NCBI RefSeq assembly: GCF_014640175.1
Contig: NZ_BMGL01000011.1
Coordinates: 1-64,000, forward strand
Reading direction: 5' to 3'
DNA length: 64,000 nucleotides
Source of the DNA: Psychroflexus salis
Lineage (GTDB): Bacteria > Bacteroidota > Bacteroidia > Flavobacteriales > Flavobacteriaceae
The translations under genes were made by a program, and so were the position numbers. The notes below the pieces were generated by a model. That model did no database searches, was not told the origin of the DNA, and worked only from the letters and a program-made list of their open reading frames with translations. The first letter of the stretch is position 1. Each line of letters opens with the position of its first letter. Below, piece after piece: positions 36,126 through 44,400 of this stretch.

Positions 36126-37124
36126 TTAAATCGATTTTCGTAAACTCAATTTACTCGGGTTAGCAATTTGTTTTTTTTGTTGATTAGTAATCAATTCTGC
36201 CAATTGTTTTCCCATAAATTTAAAATCGGTTGAAATGGTGGTTATTCCGCCTTCTAAAACTTCTTTTAATAAGGAATCGTTATAAGAAACCAATCCGATA
36301 TCTTTTACAAATTCAAATCCTTTGGTTTTCATTTGTTTTATAATCTTAATCAAACTTTTATCTTCTAAAACCAAATAGGCTTGATTTTTTTGAATGCTTA
36401 TTTCCATATTTTCTGTGTGAATATGAAATGGAATTTGATAGGTTTCACAAAATTTTTCAAATCCAGTTAAAATTCCTTTAGGCTGTTTAGCTTCATTAAA
36501 AAGCAAATTGAATTGCTCGTATTTTTGAATGTGTTTTTCTATTTGTTGAAGCCCTTCAAATACATCATTTTCAAAATTCTGAAAAACTGCAGGATATTTT
36601 TGATGCTCTTCATGAATTTGATCCAAAATAAAAACTTTTTCAGTTTGTAATTGACTTATGCTTTGTTGTGTGTTAAGAAGATTGGCAGGCATTATTACGT
36701 AAAACGAATAATCTCCAATGTTTTCGTAAATAATTTGATCAAAAAATTTTTTGTTGAAATGATGAAAGTATACATCTACTTGCACATTTTTTCCTAAACC
36801 ATCTAGCAAAGCATTGTACAAATCTTCTTTAAAAGCGTTGAGCTCATCAAATAAAACAAAGACCTTTTGAGTGATAGCTACATCTTCGCTGCTTACAAAA
36901 TAGCCTTTTCCAACAATAGAATTGATTATTCCACGATTCTTTAATTCATTAAAAGCCATTAGCACTGTGTCTCTCGAAACCGAATGCTGTGTTTTAATTT
37001 TGTTTAACGAAGGAAGTTTATCGCCCTTTTTTAAATGTCCGTTTAAAAGAGCATATTCAAGAGATTTAATAATTTGCCGATATTTTGGTAAATTCGATTT
37101 TTGATTTACATGTATCAAATTCAT
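36126..37124 (-). CDS. GntR-family regulator of the galactose operon
   Basis: A 332-residue regulator. The N-terminal GntR winged helix covers residues 10-75 (LPKYRQIIKSLEYALLNGHL, GDKLPSLNKIKTQHSVSRDT, GIINSIVGKGYFVSS). The C-terminal part looks like a LacI/periplasmic-binding-type effector domain (LVSYNDSLLKEVLEGGITTI, FKFMGKQLAELI). It is the first gene of the gal operon, so it probably senses galactose or a derivative. The promoter at 37129-37159 places transcription start almost on its ATG. An inverted repeat at 37158-37175 could be its operator. Confidence 0.88.
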   Translation of the reverse strand: MNLIHVNQKSNLPKYRQIIKSLEYALLNGHLKKGDKLPSLNKIKTQHSVSRDTVLMAFNELKNRGIINSIVGKGYFVSSEDVAITQKVFVLFDELNAFKEDLYNALLDGLGKNVQVDVYFHHFNKKFFDQIIYENIGDYSFYVIMPANLLNTQQSISQLQTEKVFILDQIHEEHQKYPAVFQNFENDVFEGLQQIEKHIQKYEQFNLLFNEAKQPKGILTGFEKFCETYQIPFHIHTENMEISIQKNQAYLVLEDKSLIKIIKQMKTKGFEFVKDIGLVSYNDSLLKEVLEGGITTISTDFKFMGKQLAELITNQQKKQIANPSKLSLRKSI

Positions 37125-37128
37125 AAAG

Positions 37129-37175
37129 CAAATATAAAATAATATTTCAATAAAACAAACTGGTAGGTACTAGTT
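37129..37175 (-). promoter_or_regulatory. gal operon promoter with candidate GntR operator
   Basis: On the minus strand TTTG (37156-37159), 19 bases, then TATATTTG (37129-37136), an ideal Bacteroidota promoter. The -7 box ends 5 bases before the A of the gntR ATG, so the mRNA is nearly or truly leaderless. AACTGGTAG/GTACTAGTT (37158-37175) is an imperfect palindrome (7 of 9 pairs) overlapping the -33 box. Confidence 0.65.
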
Positions 37176-37224
37176 GGTTTCCTGGTTAAATAATTCTACT
37201 ATTGTGTTTTAAAATATATTCTAT

Positions 37225-37545
37225 ATGAAAGCTAAAGTAATAGTAACTGGTGGTTCCGGGTACATTGGTTCGCACACTGCAATCGAACTGATAAATGCTG
37301 GTTTTAAAGTTTTAATAATTGATGATTTATCCAACTCATCTAAAGAAACTTTAAACCGAATTGAACAAATTACCGAGAGAATGCCTGATTTTATAGAACT
37401 AAATTTAGCCAATAAAAAAGATAGGTTTCAAGTTATAAAAAAACAAAAAAGGACTCATATTACAGACAATGACAAGGCCCAAATCCTGCTATTTAAGGTG
37501 AAGAAAATCATCAGTTACTCCATATTGCTTACGAACATGCTTTAG
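37225..37545 (+). pseudogene. galE: truncated UDP-glucose 4-epimerase (galE remnant)
   Basis: The first 79 or so codons are clear GalE: VIVTGGSGYIGSHTAIELI (the NAD-binding Rossmann start), FKVLIIDDLSNSSKE, and FQVIKKQKRTHI. Homology ends near 37462 where GalE should continue with IIHFAA; the frame then runs 27 codons of unrelated residues to a stop. GalE is about 340 residues, so the catalytic part (SxnYxxxK) is gone. It is divergent from the gal operon. A deletion or rearrangement removed the rest. Confidence 0.85.
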
Positions 37546-37640
37546 TCTCCTGTAAATGGCTAAATCGCAGATTACCTAATGAAGCCTAACAAGAATCGGC
37601 CATAAAAGGAAATCGAGTAGTTTATAAGTTTACAAACTTA
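37497..37640 (+). pseudogene. possible decayed coding fragment after galE remnant
   Basis: One frame reads GEENHQLLHIAYEHALVSC and onward for 30 codons, then a TAA at 37587-37589, then about 17 more protein-like codons (QESAIKGNRVVYKF). I do not recognise the family. It may be the far side of the event that cut galE. ATAAGTTT-AC-AAACTTAT at 37624-37641 is a small perfect hairpin. Confidence 0.3.
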
Positions 37641-37687
37641 TTAGTGTACAGAAAAATAAAATACTTTAAATACTTTTTTAATATATT

Positions 37688-37695
37688 TATTTTTG
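37688..37695 (+). promoter_or_regulatory. -7 box of the scoA promoter
   Basis: TATTTTTG fits TAnnTTTG and lies about 57 bases before the ATG at 37753. It covers the first codon of the longest frame, favouring the later start. Confidence 0.45.
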
Positions 37696-37752
37696 TATAA
37701 CTTTTTTGTCAAACACTCAAAAAATCAGTATTTTTCACTAAAATTTTTAAGA

Positions 37753-38448
37753 ATGATTAAAAAAGTAGTAGCAAACGCAACTGAAGCTTTAGAAGGCGTA
37801 GAAGACGATATGACTTTTATGCTGGGAGGCTTTGGGTTAAGCGGAATTGCAGAAAATAGCATAGCAGAATTGGTGCGTAGAAACGTGAAAAATGTTACTT
37901 GTATTTCCAATAATGCTGGGGTAGATGATTTTGGCCTTGGTTTATTGCTTCAAAAAAAACAAATTAAAAAAATGATTTCTTCCTACGTAGGAGAAAATGC
38001 CGAATTTGAACGCCAAATGCTTAGTGGAGAACTGGAAGTAGATTTAATTCCGCAAGGAACTTTAGCTGAGCGTTGCCGAGCAGCTCAAAATGGAATTCCT
38101 GCTTTTTATACTCCAGCTGGCTACGGAACTGAAGTTGCTGAAGGAAAAGAAGTACGTGAATTTAATGGCAAACCACACATTATGGAACATGCGTTTAAAG
38201 CAGACTTTGCCTTTGTAAAAGCTTGGAAAGGAGACGAAGCTGGGAACTTAATCTTTAAAGGAACAGCTCGGAATTTTAATCCCAATATGTGTGGTGCGGC
38301 AAAAATAACTGTGGTTGAAGTAGAAGAATTAGTAAAACCAGGCGAATTGGATCCTAATTTTGTACACATCCCAGGAATTTTTGTGCAACGCATTTACCAA
38401 GGGAAAAATTATGAAAAACGCATTGAGCAACGAACGGTGAGGAAATGA
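37753..38448 (+). CDS. scoA: 3-oxoacid CoA-transferase subunit A
   Basis: A 231-residue family I CoA-transferase alpha subunit, which with the beta subunit moves CoA from succinyl-CoA to 3-oxoacids such as acetoacetate. The glycine loop is [59 protein letters not shown] and [16 protein letters not shown] are strong family matches. The ATG at 37753 is chosen because typical ScoA starts with MIKKV and the upstream 20 codons overlie the promoter. scoB follows after 168 bases that hold a perfect hairpin repeat. Confidence 0.93.
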   Translation: MIKKVVANATEALEGVEDDMTFMLGGFGLSGIAENSIAELVRRNVKNVTCISNNAGVDDFGLGLLLQKKQIKKMISSYVGENAEFERQMLSGELEVDLIPQGTLAERCRAAQNGIPAFYTPAGYGTEVAEGKEVREFNGKPHIMEHAFKADFAFVKAWKGDEAGNLIFKGTARNFNPNMCGAAKITVVEVEELVKPGELDPNFVHIPGIFVQRIYQGKNYEKRIEQRTVRK

Positions 38449-38484
38449 TGAAAACGTTTTTGTTGGGTTTTATGAGGTGACAAT

Positions 38485-38519
38485 GTTGTAGAGATGTTTT
38501 ATTAAAACATCTCTACAAC
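38485..38519 (+). repeat. GTAGAGA-type palindromic repeat between scoA and scoB
   Basis: A perfect 16-bp inverted repeat with a 3-base loop: GTTGTAGAGATGTTTT (38485-38500), ATT, then its complement (38504-38519). No T run follows, so it is not a standard terminator. The core resembles GTAGAGAC palindromes widely dispersed in bacterial genomes. Confidence 0.75.
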
Positions 38520-38616
38520 GAGAAAATACCCACAAACAAACCCATCAAAACAATCCACAACCAAAAAAGAGAAAAAAACATAATTATCAAATTAGATAAT
38601 TTTCAAATTATAAAAC

Positions 38617-39270
38617 ATGTTAGACAAAAACGGAATAGCACAACGCATAGCCAAAGAAGTAAAAGATGGATACTACGTAAACTTAGGAATAGGAATTCCA
38701 ACTCTCGTAGCCAACTTTGTTAGAGACGATATAGAGGTAGAATTTCAAAGCGAAAATGGAATTTTAGGCATGGGACCATTTCCATTAGAAAATGAAGTTG
38801 ATCCCGATTTAATTAATGCGGGAAAGCAAACTATCACGGCTCGTCCTGGAGCCAGTTTTTTCGATTCGGCTATGAGTTTTGGGATGATTCGTGGTCAACA
38901 TGTAGATTTAACCATTCTTGGTGCAATGGAAGTTTCGCAAGATGGCGACATTGCCAATTGGAAAATCCCCGGTAAAATGGTAAAAGGCATGGGTGGTGCG
39001 ATGGATTTAGTTGGTTCTGCAGAACACATTATTGTAGCGATGATGCATACCAATAAAGCAGGCGCTTCAAAGTTACTCAAATCCTGTTCGCTTCCGCTTA
39101 CTGGAGTAAAATGTGTAACCAAAATTGTAACTAATTTAGCGGTTTTAGAAGTAGCTAACGGAAAATTCAAATTACTAGAACGAGCACCTGGCGTAAGTGT
39201 AGAAGAAATTAAAAATGCTACCGAAGGCGAAATGTTGGTCCCAAACGACGTTCCAGAAATGCAATTATAA
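38617..39270 (+). CDS. scoB: 3-oxoacid CoA-transferase subunit B
   Basis: A 217-residue CoA-transferase beta subunit, partner of scoA. The catalytic Glu lies in FQSENGILGMGPFP (the SENG motif). GYYVNLGIGIPTLVANFV and AMDLVGSAEHIIVAM are family marks. The length is typical. The 168-base distance from scoA, with a strong hairpin between, is unusual for a two-subunit enzyme and could lower or stabilise scoB mRNA. Confidence 0.94.
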   Translation: MLDKNGIAQRIAKEVKDGYYVNLGIGIPTLVANFVRDDIEVEFQSENGILGMGPFPLENEVDPDLINAGKQTITARPGASFFDSAMSFGMIRGQHVDLTILGAMEVSQDGDIANWKIPGKMVKGMGGAMDLVGSAEHIIVAMMHTNKAGASKLLKSCSLPLTGVKCVTKIVTNLAVLEVANGKFKLLERAPGVSVEEIKNATEGEMLVPNDVPEMQL

Positions 39271-39313
39271 GTTTTAAAACATCCACATTTATTTTTCAAT
39301 TCAAAAAAAATCA

Positions 39314-40303
39314 ATGAAAAAAAATCTCTGTATACTCCTGTTTTCAGTATTATTTCTTCAAAATTCAGTTGCACAAAAGATTCCTTTACAAGATGATTTT
39401 GCACACACTTATTCCATTGTAGCTTACGACGAAAAGACTGGGGAATTAGCCGTTGGCGTCCAAAGTCATTGGTTTGCTGTAGGCAAAGTGGTACCTTGGG
39501 TAAAAGCTGGAGTTGGCGCTATTGTGAGTCAATCTTTTGTGAATATAGATTATGGAATTTACGGGCTTCAATATTTAGAAGAAGGTGTGCATCCTAAAGA
39601 AGCTTTTACCGAAGTTTTTAATAAAGATGAAGGTGCAGCATATCGGCAAGTTGCTATAATGAATACTAGCGGAGAAGTTTTTGCTTATACAGGCGAACAA
39701 TGTATAGTGGAAGCTTCGCATTACGAAGGAAAAAACTTTTCGGTACAAGCCAACATGATGGCCAACAATCGGGTAGTTCCCAGCATGGTTGAAGCGTACC
39801 AAAGAAATGCAAAATTACCTTTAGCTGAACGTGTTTTAGCTAGTTTAAAGGCAGCTCAAGATGCTGGTGGAGATATTCGCGGAATGCAGTCGGCTGCTTT
39901 GGTAGTTGTCGATGGAAAAATTGATGAAAACACCAATCCTAATGTTAAAAAAATAGATTTACGCGTTGATGATGCAGCCTATCCTTTAGCTGAATTGGAA
40001 CGTTTGTTGATTGTGCATCGTGCGTACGAATTTATGAATGAAGCTGATGTGGCTTTAGAAAAAAAGAATTTCTCAAAAGCACTTCAATTATACGTTGAAG
40101 CCGAAAAACTTCAACCTGAAAATATCGAAATTCAATTCTGGAAAGCTCTGGCTATGATGCAATCTTCCAAAAAAGATAAAGGCATTCGGGATATGAAAAA
40201 AATTATTAGTCAACACAACAATTGGCAACATTTATTATATCGATTAGTAGAGGCTGAAGTTGTGCCGCTTTCTAAAGCAGATTTGAAAGCTTTAGAACAG
40301 TAA
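39314..40303 (+). CDS. secreted DUF1028 protein (Ntn-hydrolase-like)
   Basis: A 329-residue protein with a signal peptide (residues 1-20, ending SVA|QKI). The DUF1028 domain (about 28-230) is clear: TYSIVAYDEKTGELAVGVQS, VPWVKAGVGAIVSQSFVNID, NMMANNRVVPSM. DUF1028 has an Ntn-hydrolase-like fold, with unknown substrate. The C-terminal 100 residues form TPR-like helices (NFSKALQLYVEAEKLQPENI). It starts 43 bases after scoB and may share its transcript. Confidence 0.85.
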   Translation: MKKNLCILLFSVLFLQNSVAQKIPLQDDFAHTYSIVAYDEKTGELAVGVQSHWFAVGKVVPWVKAGVGAIVSQSFVNIDYGIYGLQYLEEGVHPKEAFTEVFNKDEGAAYRQVAIMNTSGEVFAYTGEQCIVEASHYEGKNFSVQANMMANNRVVPSMVEAYQRNAKLPLAERVLASLKAAQDAGGDIRGMQSAALVVVDGKIDENTNPNVKKIDLRVDDAAYPLAELERLLIVHRAYEFMNEADVALEKKNFSKALQLYVEAEKLQPENIEIQFWKALAMMQSSKKDKGIRDMKKIISQHNNWQHLLYRLVEAEVVPLSKADLKALEQ

Positions 40304-40307
40304 TAAA

Positions 40308-40382
40308 GCCACTAATGCACTAATACACGAATATTATTTAGTGTATATTCGTGAACTTGCCTAATGTAAGTTGGTTCGTGGC
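40308..40382 (+). repeat. dispersed palindromic repeat, family A (left of GxxExxY gene)
   Basis: Starts GCCACTAATGCACTA and ends TTCGTGGC, containing CACGAATA, TTAGTG and ACTTGCC in the same order as the copy at 17930-17986. It lies 15 bases before the GxxExxY gene. Confidence 0.65.
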
Positions 40383-40397
40383 ATTTAAGATATTAAA

Positions 40398-40775
40398 ATG
40401 AGTAGAGAATTTATCTATAAAGAAGAAAGTTATAAAATAATTGGTAGGTGCATGGAAGTGCATAACGAATTAGGTCATGGATTTTTGGAAATTGTTTACA
40501 AGGATGCCTTAGAGTTAGTATTTAAACAAGATGATATTTTTTTTGAAAGAGAAAAGCCCTACGAAGTATATTTTAGAAACATTCTACTTCCCCATAAATT
40601 TTATGCTGACTTTGTGGTGTTTGATAAAATCATTCTTGAAATAAAATGTGCCACTGGAATTGCAGATGAACATATAGCACAAACCATTAATTACCTAAAA
40701 GTATCAGGAAATAAACTAGGTCTTTTAGTAAATTTTGGAAGAGGTAAACTAGAATATAAAAGAATAGTATATTAG
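40398..40775 (+). CDS. GxxExxY protein (PD-(D/E)XK-like)
   Basis: A 125-residue protein of the GxxExxY family, named for the motif seen here as GHGFLEIVYKDAL (about residues 26-38). The later FYADFVVFDKIILEIKCA (about 74-91) has the Asp...Glu-x-Lys arrangement of the PD-(D/E)XK nuclease fold. The family is common in Bacteroidota and its function is unknown. The gene lies alone between two copies of a palindromic repeat (40308-40382 and 40867-40923), which is suggestive of spread together with the repeat. There is no transposase. Confidence 0.85.
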   Translation: MSREFIYKEESYKIIGRCMEVHNELGHGFLEIVYKDALELVFKQDDIFFEREKPYEVYFRNILLPHKFYADFVVFDKIILEIKCATGIADEHIAQTINYLKVSGNKLGLLVNFGRGKLEYKRIVY

Positions 40776-40782
40776 TGATTAG

Positions 40783-40923
40783 TCCTGAATACAAGAATCT
40801 TCACAAAGCCTTATTCGTGTACATTTGTGTATCTGTGGCGATAAAAAATATTTAGTTTAAAATGAAGCCACGCATACACCAATTGATGTGAATATTTATT
40901 GTGAACATGCGTGCATTAGTGGC
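40783..40923 (+). repeat. dispersed palindromic repeat, family A (right of GxxExxY gene)
   Basis: Two loosely related units: 40783-40833 (TTATTCGTG... ending CTGTGGC) and 40867-40923, which begins GCCACGCATACAC and ends GTGCATTAGTGGC. They share the GCCAC/GTGGC ends with the other copies. A further scrap, CACTAATGTTCACTAATGC, lies near 43364-43384. Confidence 0.5.
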
Positions 40924-40973
40924 AAAAAAAAGTCGTGTTTTCTAAATCAACTTATAACCATAAATTTAAACAT

Positions 40974-43334
40974 ATGAAATATAAATACACTTTAACCGCT
41001 TTCATTTTTTTATTGATAAGCACAGTTTCTTTTTCGCAAACGTCTACATTAAACATCGAGAAAATAATGCAACACCCAAGTTGGATGGGTGTTTCTCCAG
41101 AAAATGTACAATGGAGTGAGCAAGGGGAAAAAATCTATTTTCAAGATCGAAATAGTCGACCTGAAGACGATTCTATTTTTGTATTAAGTGGAAAGAATTT
41201 CAATCAGCTTCATAAAATCGCTAGGCATGAAAAAGTAGAAACCCATTCACAATATGCTTCCTATTCAAAAAATAAAAAACAGAAGTTAATTACCGATGCT
41301 CATCAATTAAAAATCTATGATATTACTAAAAATGAAACTGAAACCATTTTAGAATTAGATTCAGCTATTCGAAATGCTAAATTTATTTCCGATCAAAACA
41401 TTGCTTTTGAAAACAACGGAAATCTTTTTTTATTGGATTTGAAAAATATGAAGTTAGAAAAATTGACCAACTTTAATAAAGGAAGTGCTCCATCAGATTC
41501 AAATAAAAATAAGAATAAAGAAGAAACCTGGGTTGAAGCAGAAAACCTTCAATTATTAGCCGAAGTAAAAGCTAAAAAAGAAGCTTCAGAAGCTACAAAA
41601 AAGCAAAGAAAACCAGCTGATAAAAAATTCACTTTTTACCAAGAAGACAAACAGCTTCGGTATTTGAAGCTTTCACCAAACTTAAAACAAATTTACTTTT
41701 CACTTCGCCTACCCAGCAAAAGTAAATCAACTATAGTGCCGAATTATGTAGATGAATCGGGTTTTACCGAAGATTTATCAGCGCGTCCAAAAGTGGGGCA
41801 AAAACCAGCTGCAGAAGAATTGTATGTATACGATTTAGTAAAAGATACCGTTTTTCAAATCGATGCTACCAACTTACCCGATTTAAAAAAACTACCAGAA
41901 TTCACGAATGATTATCCAGAAAAAGATTGGAGTAATTGGGAACGAACCTTACAATTTTCGGAAGTTAAATTTTCTGATAATGGAAATTTTGCGGTGGTAG
42001 ATGTTCGATCGAACGACAATAAACACCGTTGGATTTGCAGCATCAATTCTGAAGATAAAAGCCTTGAAGTGCTTGATCATCAACACAACGAAGCTTGGAT
42101 TGGTGGCCCAGGAATTAATGCTTATGCCAATTATGCTACTTGGGATTTTATTCCGAATACAGATAAAATTTATTTTCAATCGGAAGAAACGGGTTACTCA
42201 CATTTGTATAGCTTCAACTTAAAAACTGAGACTAAAAAGGCATTGACTTCTGGTAAATTTGAAGTTTTTAATCCTATTCTTTCAAAAAATGGAAAACAGT
42301 GGTATTTCACATCTTCAGAAGTAAATTCTGGTGAGCGTCATTTTTATTCCATGAAATTGGATGGCAGCAAAAAGCAGCAAATTACTTCGTTTAACGGAAG
42401 TAATTTGGTTTCACTTTCACCCGACGAAAAGCAATTGGCAATTTTACATTCTACCGCCAACCAACCTTGGGAGTTGTATTTGAAGAAGAATTCTGCCAAA
42501 GCAAACCCCGTGCAAATTACCAATGGAGTTTCAATGGAATTTACAGCCTACAATTGGAAAACACCAGAATTTATCACTTTTGAAGCTGCAGATGGGGCAG
42601 AAGTACAAGCTCGATTATATCAGCCTACAGCAGAAGTAAAAAACAACGCAGCTGTAGTTTTTGTGCATGGCGCAGGCTATTTGCAAAATGCGCATCGGTG
42701 GTGGTCTAGTTATTTTCGAGAATACATGTTTCATAATTTGTTAAGCGATTTAGGTTATACGGTAATTGATGTAGACTACCGTGGCAGCGCAGGTTATGGA
42801 GCCGAATGGCGAACTGGAATTTACCGCCACATGGGTGGAAAAGATTTAAGCGACCAAGTAGATGCCGTAGATTTTTTAGTTGAAGAACACGGAATTAATC
42901 CCGAAAAAGTAGGCATTTATGGTGGAAGTTATGGAGGATTTATTACGTTAATGGCCATGTTTAACGAAGCGGAAACTTTTGCAGCTGGCGCAGCCTTGCG
43001 TTCGGTAACCGATTGGGCGCATTACAACCATGGCTACACCAGTAATATTTTAAACGAACCTACTACCGACCCAAAAGCTTACCAAAAATCCAGCCCGATT
43101 TATTTTGCAGAAGGTTTGCAAGGCGATTTGCTCATTGCTCATGGAATGATTGACACCAACGTACATTTTCAAGACGTAGTTCGCTTGTCGCAACGCCTTA
43201 TCGAATTGCAAAAAGACAACTGGGAAATGGCGGTTTATCCCATCGAAGATCACGGTTTTACCCAGCCAAGCAGTTGGATAGACGAGTACAAGCGCATTTT
43301 AAAATTGTTTAATGAGAGTTTATTGGGAGATTAA
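40974..43334 (+). CDS. S9 family prolyl oligopeptidase-like peptidase
   Basis: A 786-residue exported serine peptidase. The ATG at 40974 starts a good signal peptide (YKYTLTAFIFLLISTVSFSQ); the frame is open 13 codons further up. A beta-propeller of WD-like strands fills about residues 40-530, with DPP4-type segments such as YFQSEETGYSHLYSF. The alpha/beta-hydrolase domain has the nucleophile Ser652 in GIYGGSYGGF, Asp727 in HGMIDTNVHF and His760 in PIEDHGF. It should cleave short, often proline-containing peptides in the periplasm. It is monocistronic. Confidence 0.92.
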   Translation: MKYKYTLTAFIFLLISTVSFSQTSTLNIEKIMQHPSWMGVSPENVQWSEQGEKIYFQDRNSRPEDDSIFVLSGKNFNQLHKIARHEKVETHSQYASYSKNKKQKLITDAHQLKIYDITKNETETILELDSAIRNAKFISDQNIAFENNGNLFLLDLKNMKLEKLTNFNKGSAPSDSNKNKNKEETWVEAENLQLLAEVKAKKEASEATKKQRKPADKKFTFYQEDKQLRYLKLSPNLKQIYFSLRLPSKSKSTIVPNYVDESGFTEDLSARPKVGQKPAAEELYVYDLVKDTVFQIDATNLPDLKKLPEFTNDYPEKDWSNWERTLQFSEVKFSDNGNFAVVDVRSNDNKHRWICSINSEDKSLEVLDHQHNEAWIGGPGINAYANYATWDFIPNTDKIYFQSEETGYSHLYSFNLKTETKKALTSGKFEVFNPILSKNGKQWYFTSSEVNSGERHFYSMKLDGSKKQQITSFNGSNLVSLSPDEKQLAILHSTANQPWELYLKKNSAKANPVQITNGVSMEFTAYNWKTPEFITFEAADGAEVQARLYQPTAEVKNNAAVVFVHGAGYLQNAHRWWSSYFREYMFHNLLSDLGYTVIDVDYRGSAGYGAEWRTGIYRHMGGKDLSDQVDAVDFLVEEHGINPEKVGIYGGSYGGFITLMAMFNEAETFAAGAALRSVTDWAHYNHGYTSNILNEPTTDPKAYQKSSPIYFAEGLQGDLLIAHGMIDTNVHFQDVVRLSQRLIELQKDNWEMAVYPIEDHGFTQPSSWIDEYKRILKLFNESLLGD

Positions 43335-43484
43335 CAAAACATAAATGTATTTAGCTACGAATCACACTAATGTTCACTAATGCTTAAGTTGTTTTTATTA
43401 TGTTGTGTGGGTTGAATAAAATTTGAAGCGTTTTATTCTAAGCTTTACTTACTTAAATAATCTTAAAATTTGAATTTTAGTTTG

Positions 43485-43514
43485 ACGACATTTTAATGAC
43501 AAAGTAAATGTCGT
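43485..43514. promoter_or_regulatory. inverted repeat upstream of the XRE gene
   Basis: ACGACATTT (43485-43493) and AAATGTCGT (43506-43514) are exact complements separated by 12 bases, 74 bases before the XRE ATG. The half-site centres are 21 bp apart, two helical turns, as for a dimeric regulator. No canonical -7 box was found between it and the gene. Confidence 0.5.
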
Positions 43515-43587
43515 GTATAAATCCGAATAATAGCGCTAGAAATAATCTTCAAAATTTATACATTTAATCCAGCGTAAATGAAGACAC

Positions 43588-44178
43588 ATGAACGAGATAG
43601 GTAAAAAAATTCGAGGAATCCGAAAAGCAAAAGGGATGACACAAGAAGAGCTTGCTGAAAAATCTTCATTAAACTTGAGAACTATTCAGCGTATTGAGAT
43701 TTCAAAGAACGAACCTAGAGGAAAAACACTTAGCCTAATTTGTGAAGTTTTAGAAATTGATTTAGAAGCTTTTCTTGTTGAAGAAAATTCAACTAAAAAC
43801 CAAAGTGTAATCGCTCAAATTATTCAGGTAATTTTTCTTGTTGTTTTCAATTTAATCTTGATGGGCATTATTGGATTTTTAACCTTGGACTCCAAAGCAA
43901 ATACCAATAGTTTGTTTGGTGGTGTTATTGTGAGTATTTTAATTCCCTTATTCATTGTCATTTTTACCCATACAATGAACAGAAATGAGCGCATGCTTAA
44001 ATTTGGATTAGGCTATGGAATATATTTGACATTAGCTGTGGTTGAACTTGGACTTCCTATAGGATTTAAAACAGGATTAATTCCTTGTTTATTGATAAGT
44101 TTATTTTTTTTGTATTTTGGAAGTGAAATCATTACTCGTAAAGTCTCATTTCAAGAAAAAACACCGGAACATCGTTGA
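43588..44178 (+). CDS. XRE-family regulator with membrane domain
   Basis: A 196-residue protein. Residues 1-63 are an XRE helix-turn-helix (IGKKIRGIRKAKGMTQEELAEKS, LRTIQRIEISKNEPRGKTLSLI). Residues 75-185 hold four predicted transmembrane helices. Membrane-bound XRE proteins of this layout are known in Bacteroidota, but the signal and targets are not. The inverted repeat at 43485-43514 may be its own site. Upstream 43335-43484 has no gene apart from a scrap of repeat family A. Confidence 0.8.
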   Translation: MNEIGKKIRGIRKAKGMTQEELAEKSSLNLRTIQRIEISKNEPRGKTLSLICEVLEIDLEAFLVEENSTKNQSVIAQIIQVIFLVVFNLILMGIIGFLTLDSKANTNSLFGGVIVSILIPLFIVIFTHTMNRNERMLKFGLGYGIYLTLAVVELGLPIGFKTGLIPCLLISLFFLYFGSEIITRKVSFQEKTPEHR

Positions 44179-44258
44179 TGTTTAGTGACTTAAAATCACA
44201 CTAGACTAGGAATAAGGCTTTAAATTCTCATAAACACATATAGTGTTGTTTAGAAGCT

Positions 44259-44390
44259 TGTACCGAATGTTATTTAATGCAGCAAATGCTCCTTAAAAAA
44301 CCTGCCAGCAGCAGCCTGGTAGGTCGATATTAAACATCTGAGCATTACATATCTACAATATATAATCAAAATGGTATTATTACCTTAATT
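44259..44390 (+). repeat. dispersed repeat family B, best copy
   Basis: Begins TGTACCGAATGTTATTTAATG and includes the hairpin CCTGCCAG (44301-44308) with CTGGTAGG (44316-44323), then TCGATATTAAACATCTGAGC and AAATGGTATTATTACC. The second copy is at 49742-49845 and a degraded one at 388-475. There is no open frame in it. Confidence 0.6.
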
Positions 44391-44400
44391 TCTCTTAAGC

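Noticed and set aside
37225-37545. A functional short NAD-binding protein
   Set aside because: The sequence is plain GalE up to about codon 79 and then stops matching; there is no known 106-residue GalE-like family with this ending.
38485-38519. Intrinsic terminator after scoA
   Set aside because: The stem is perfect but no T run follows on either strand, and scoB downstream belongs to the same enzyme.
43364-43384. Full extra copy of repeat family A after the S9 peptidase gene
   Set aside because: Only CACTAATGTTCACTAATGC is shared; the GCCAC/GTGGC ends and the centre are missing, so it is at best a scrap.
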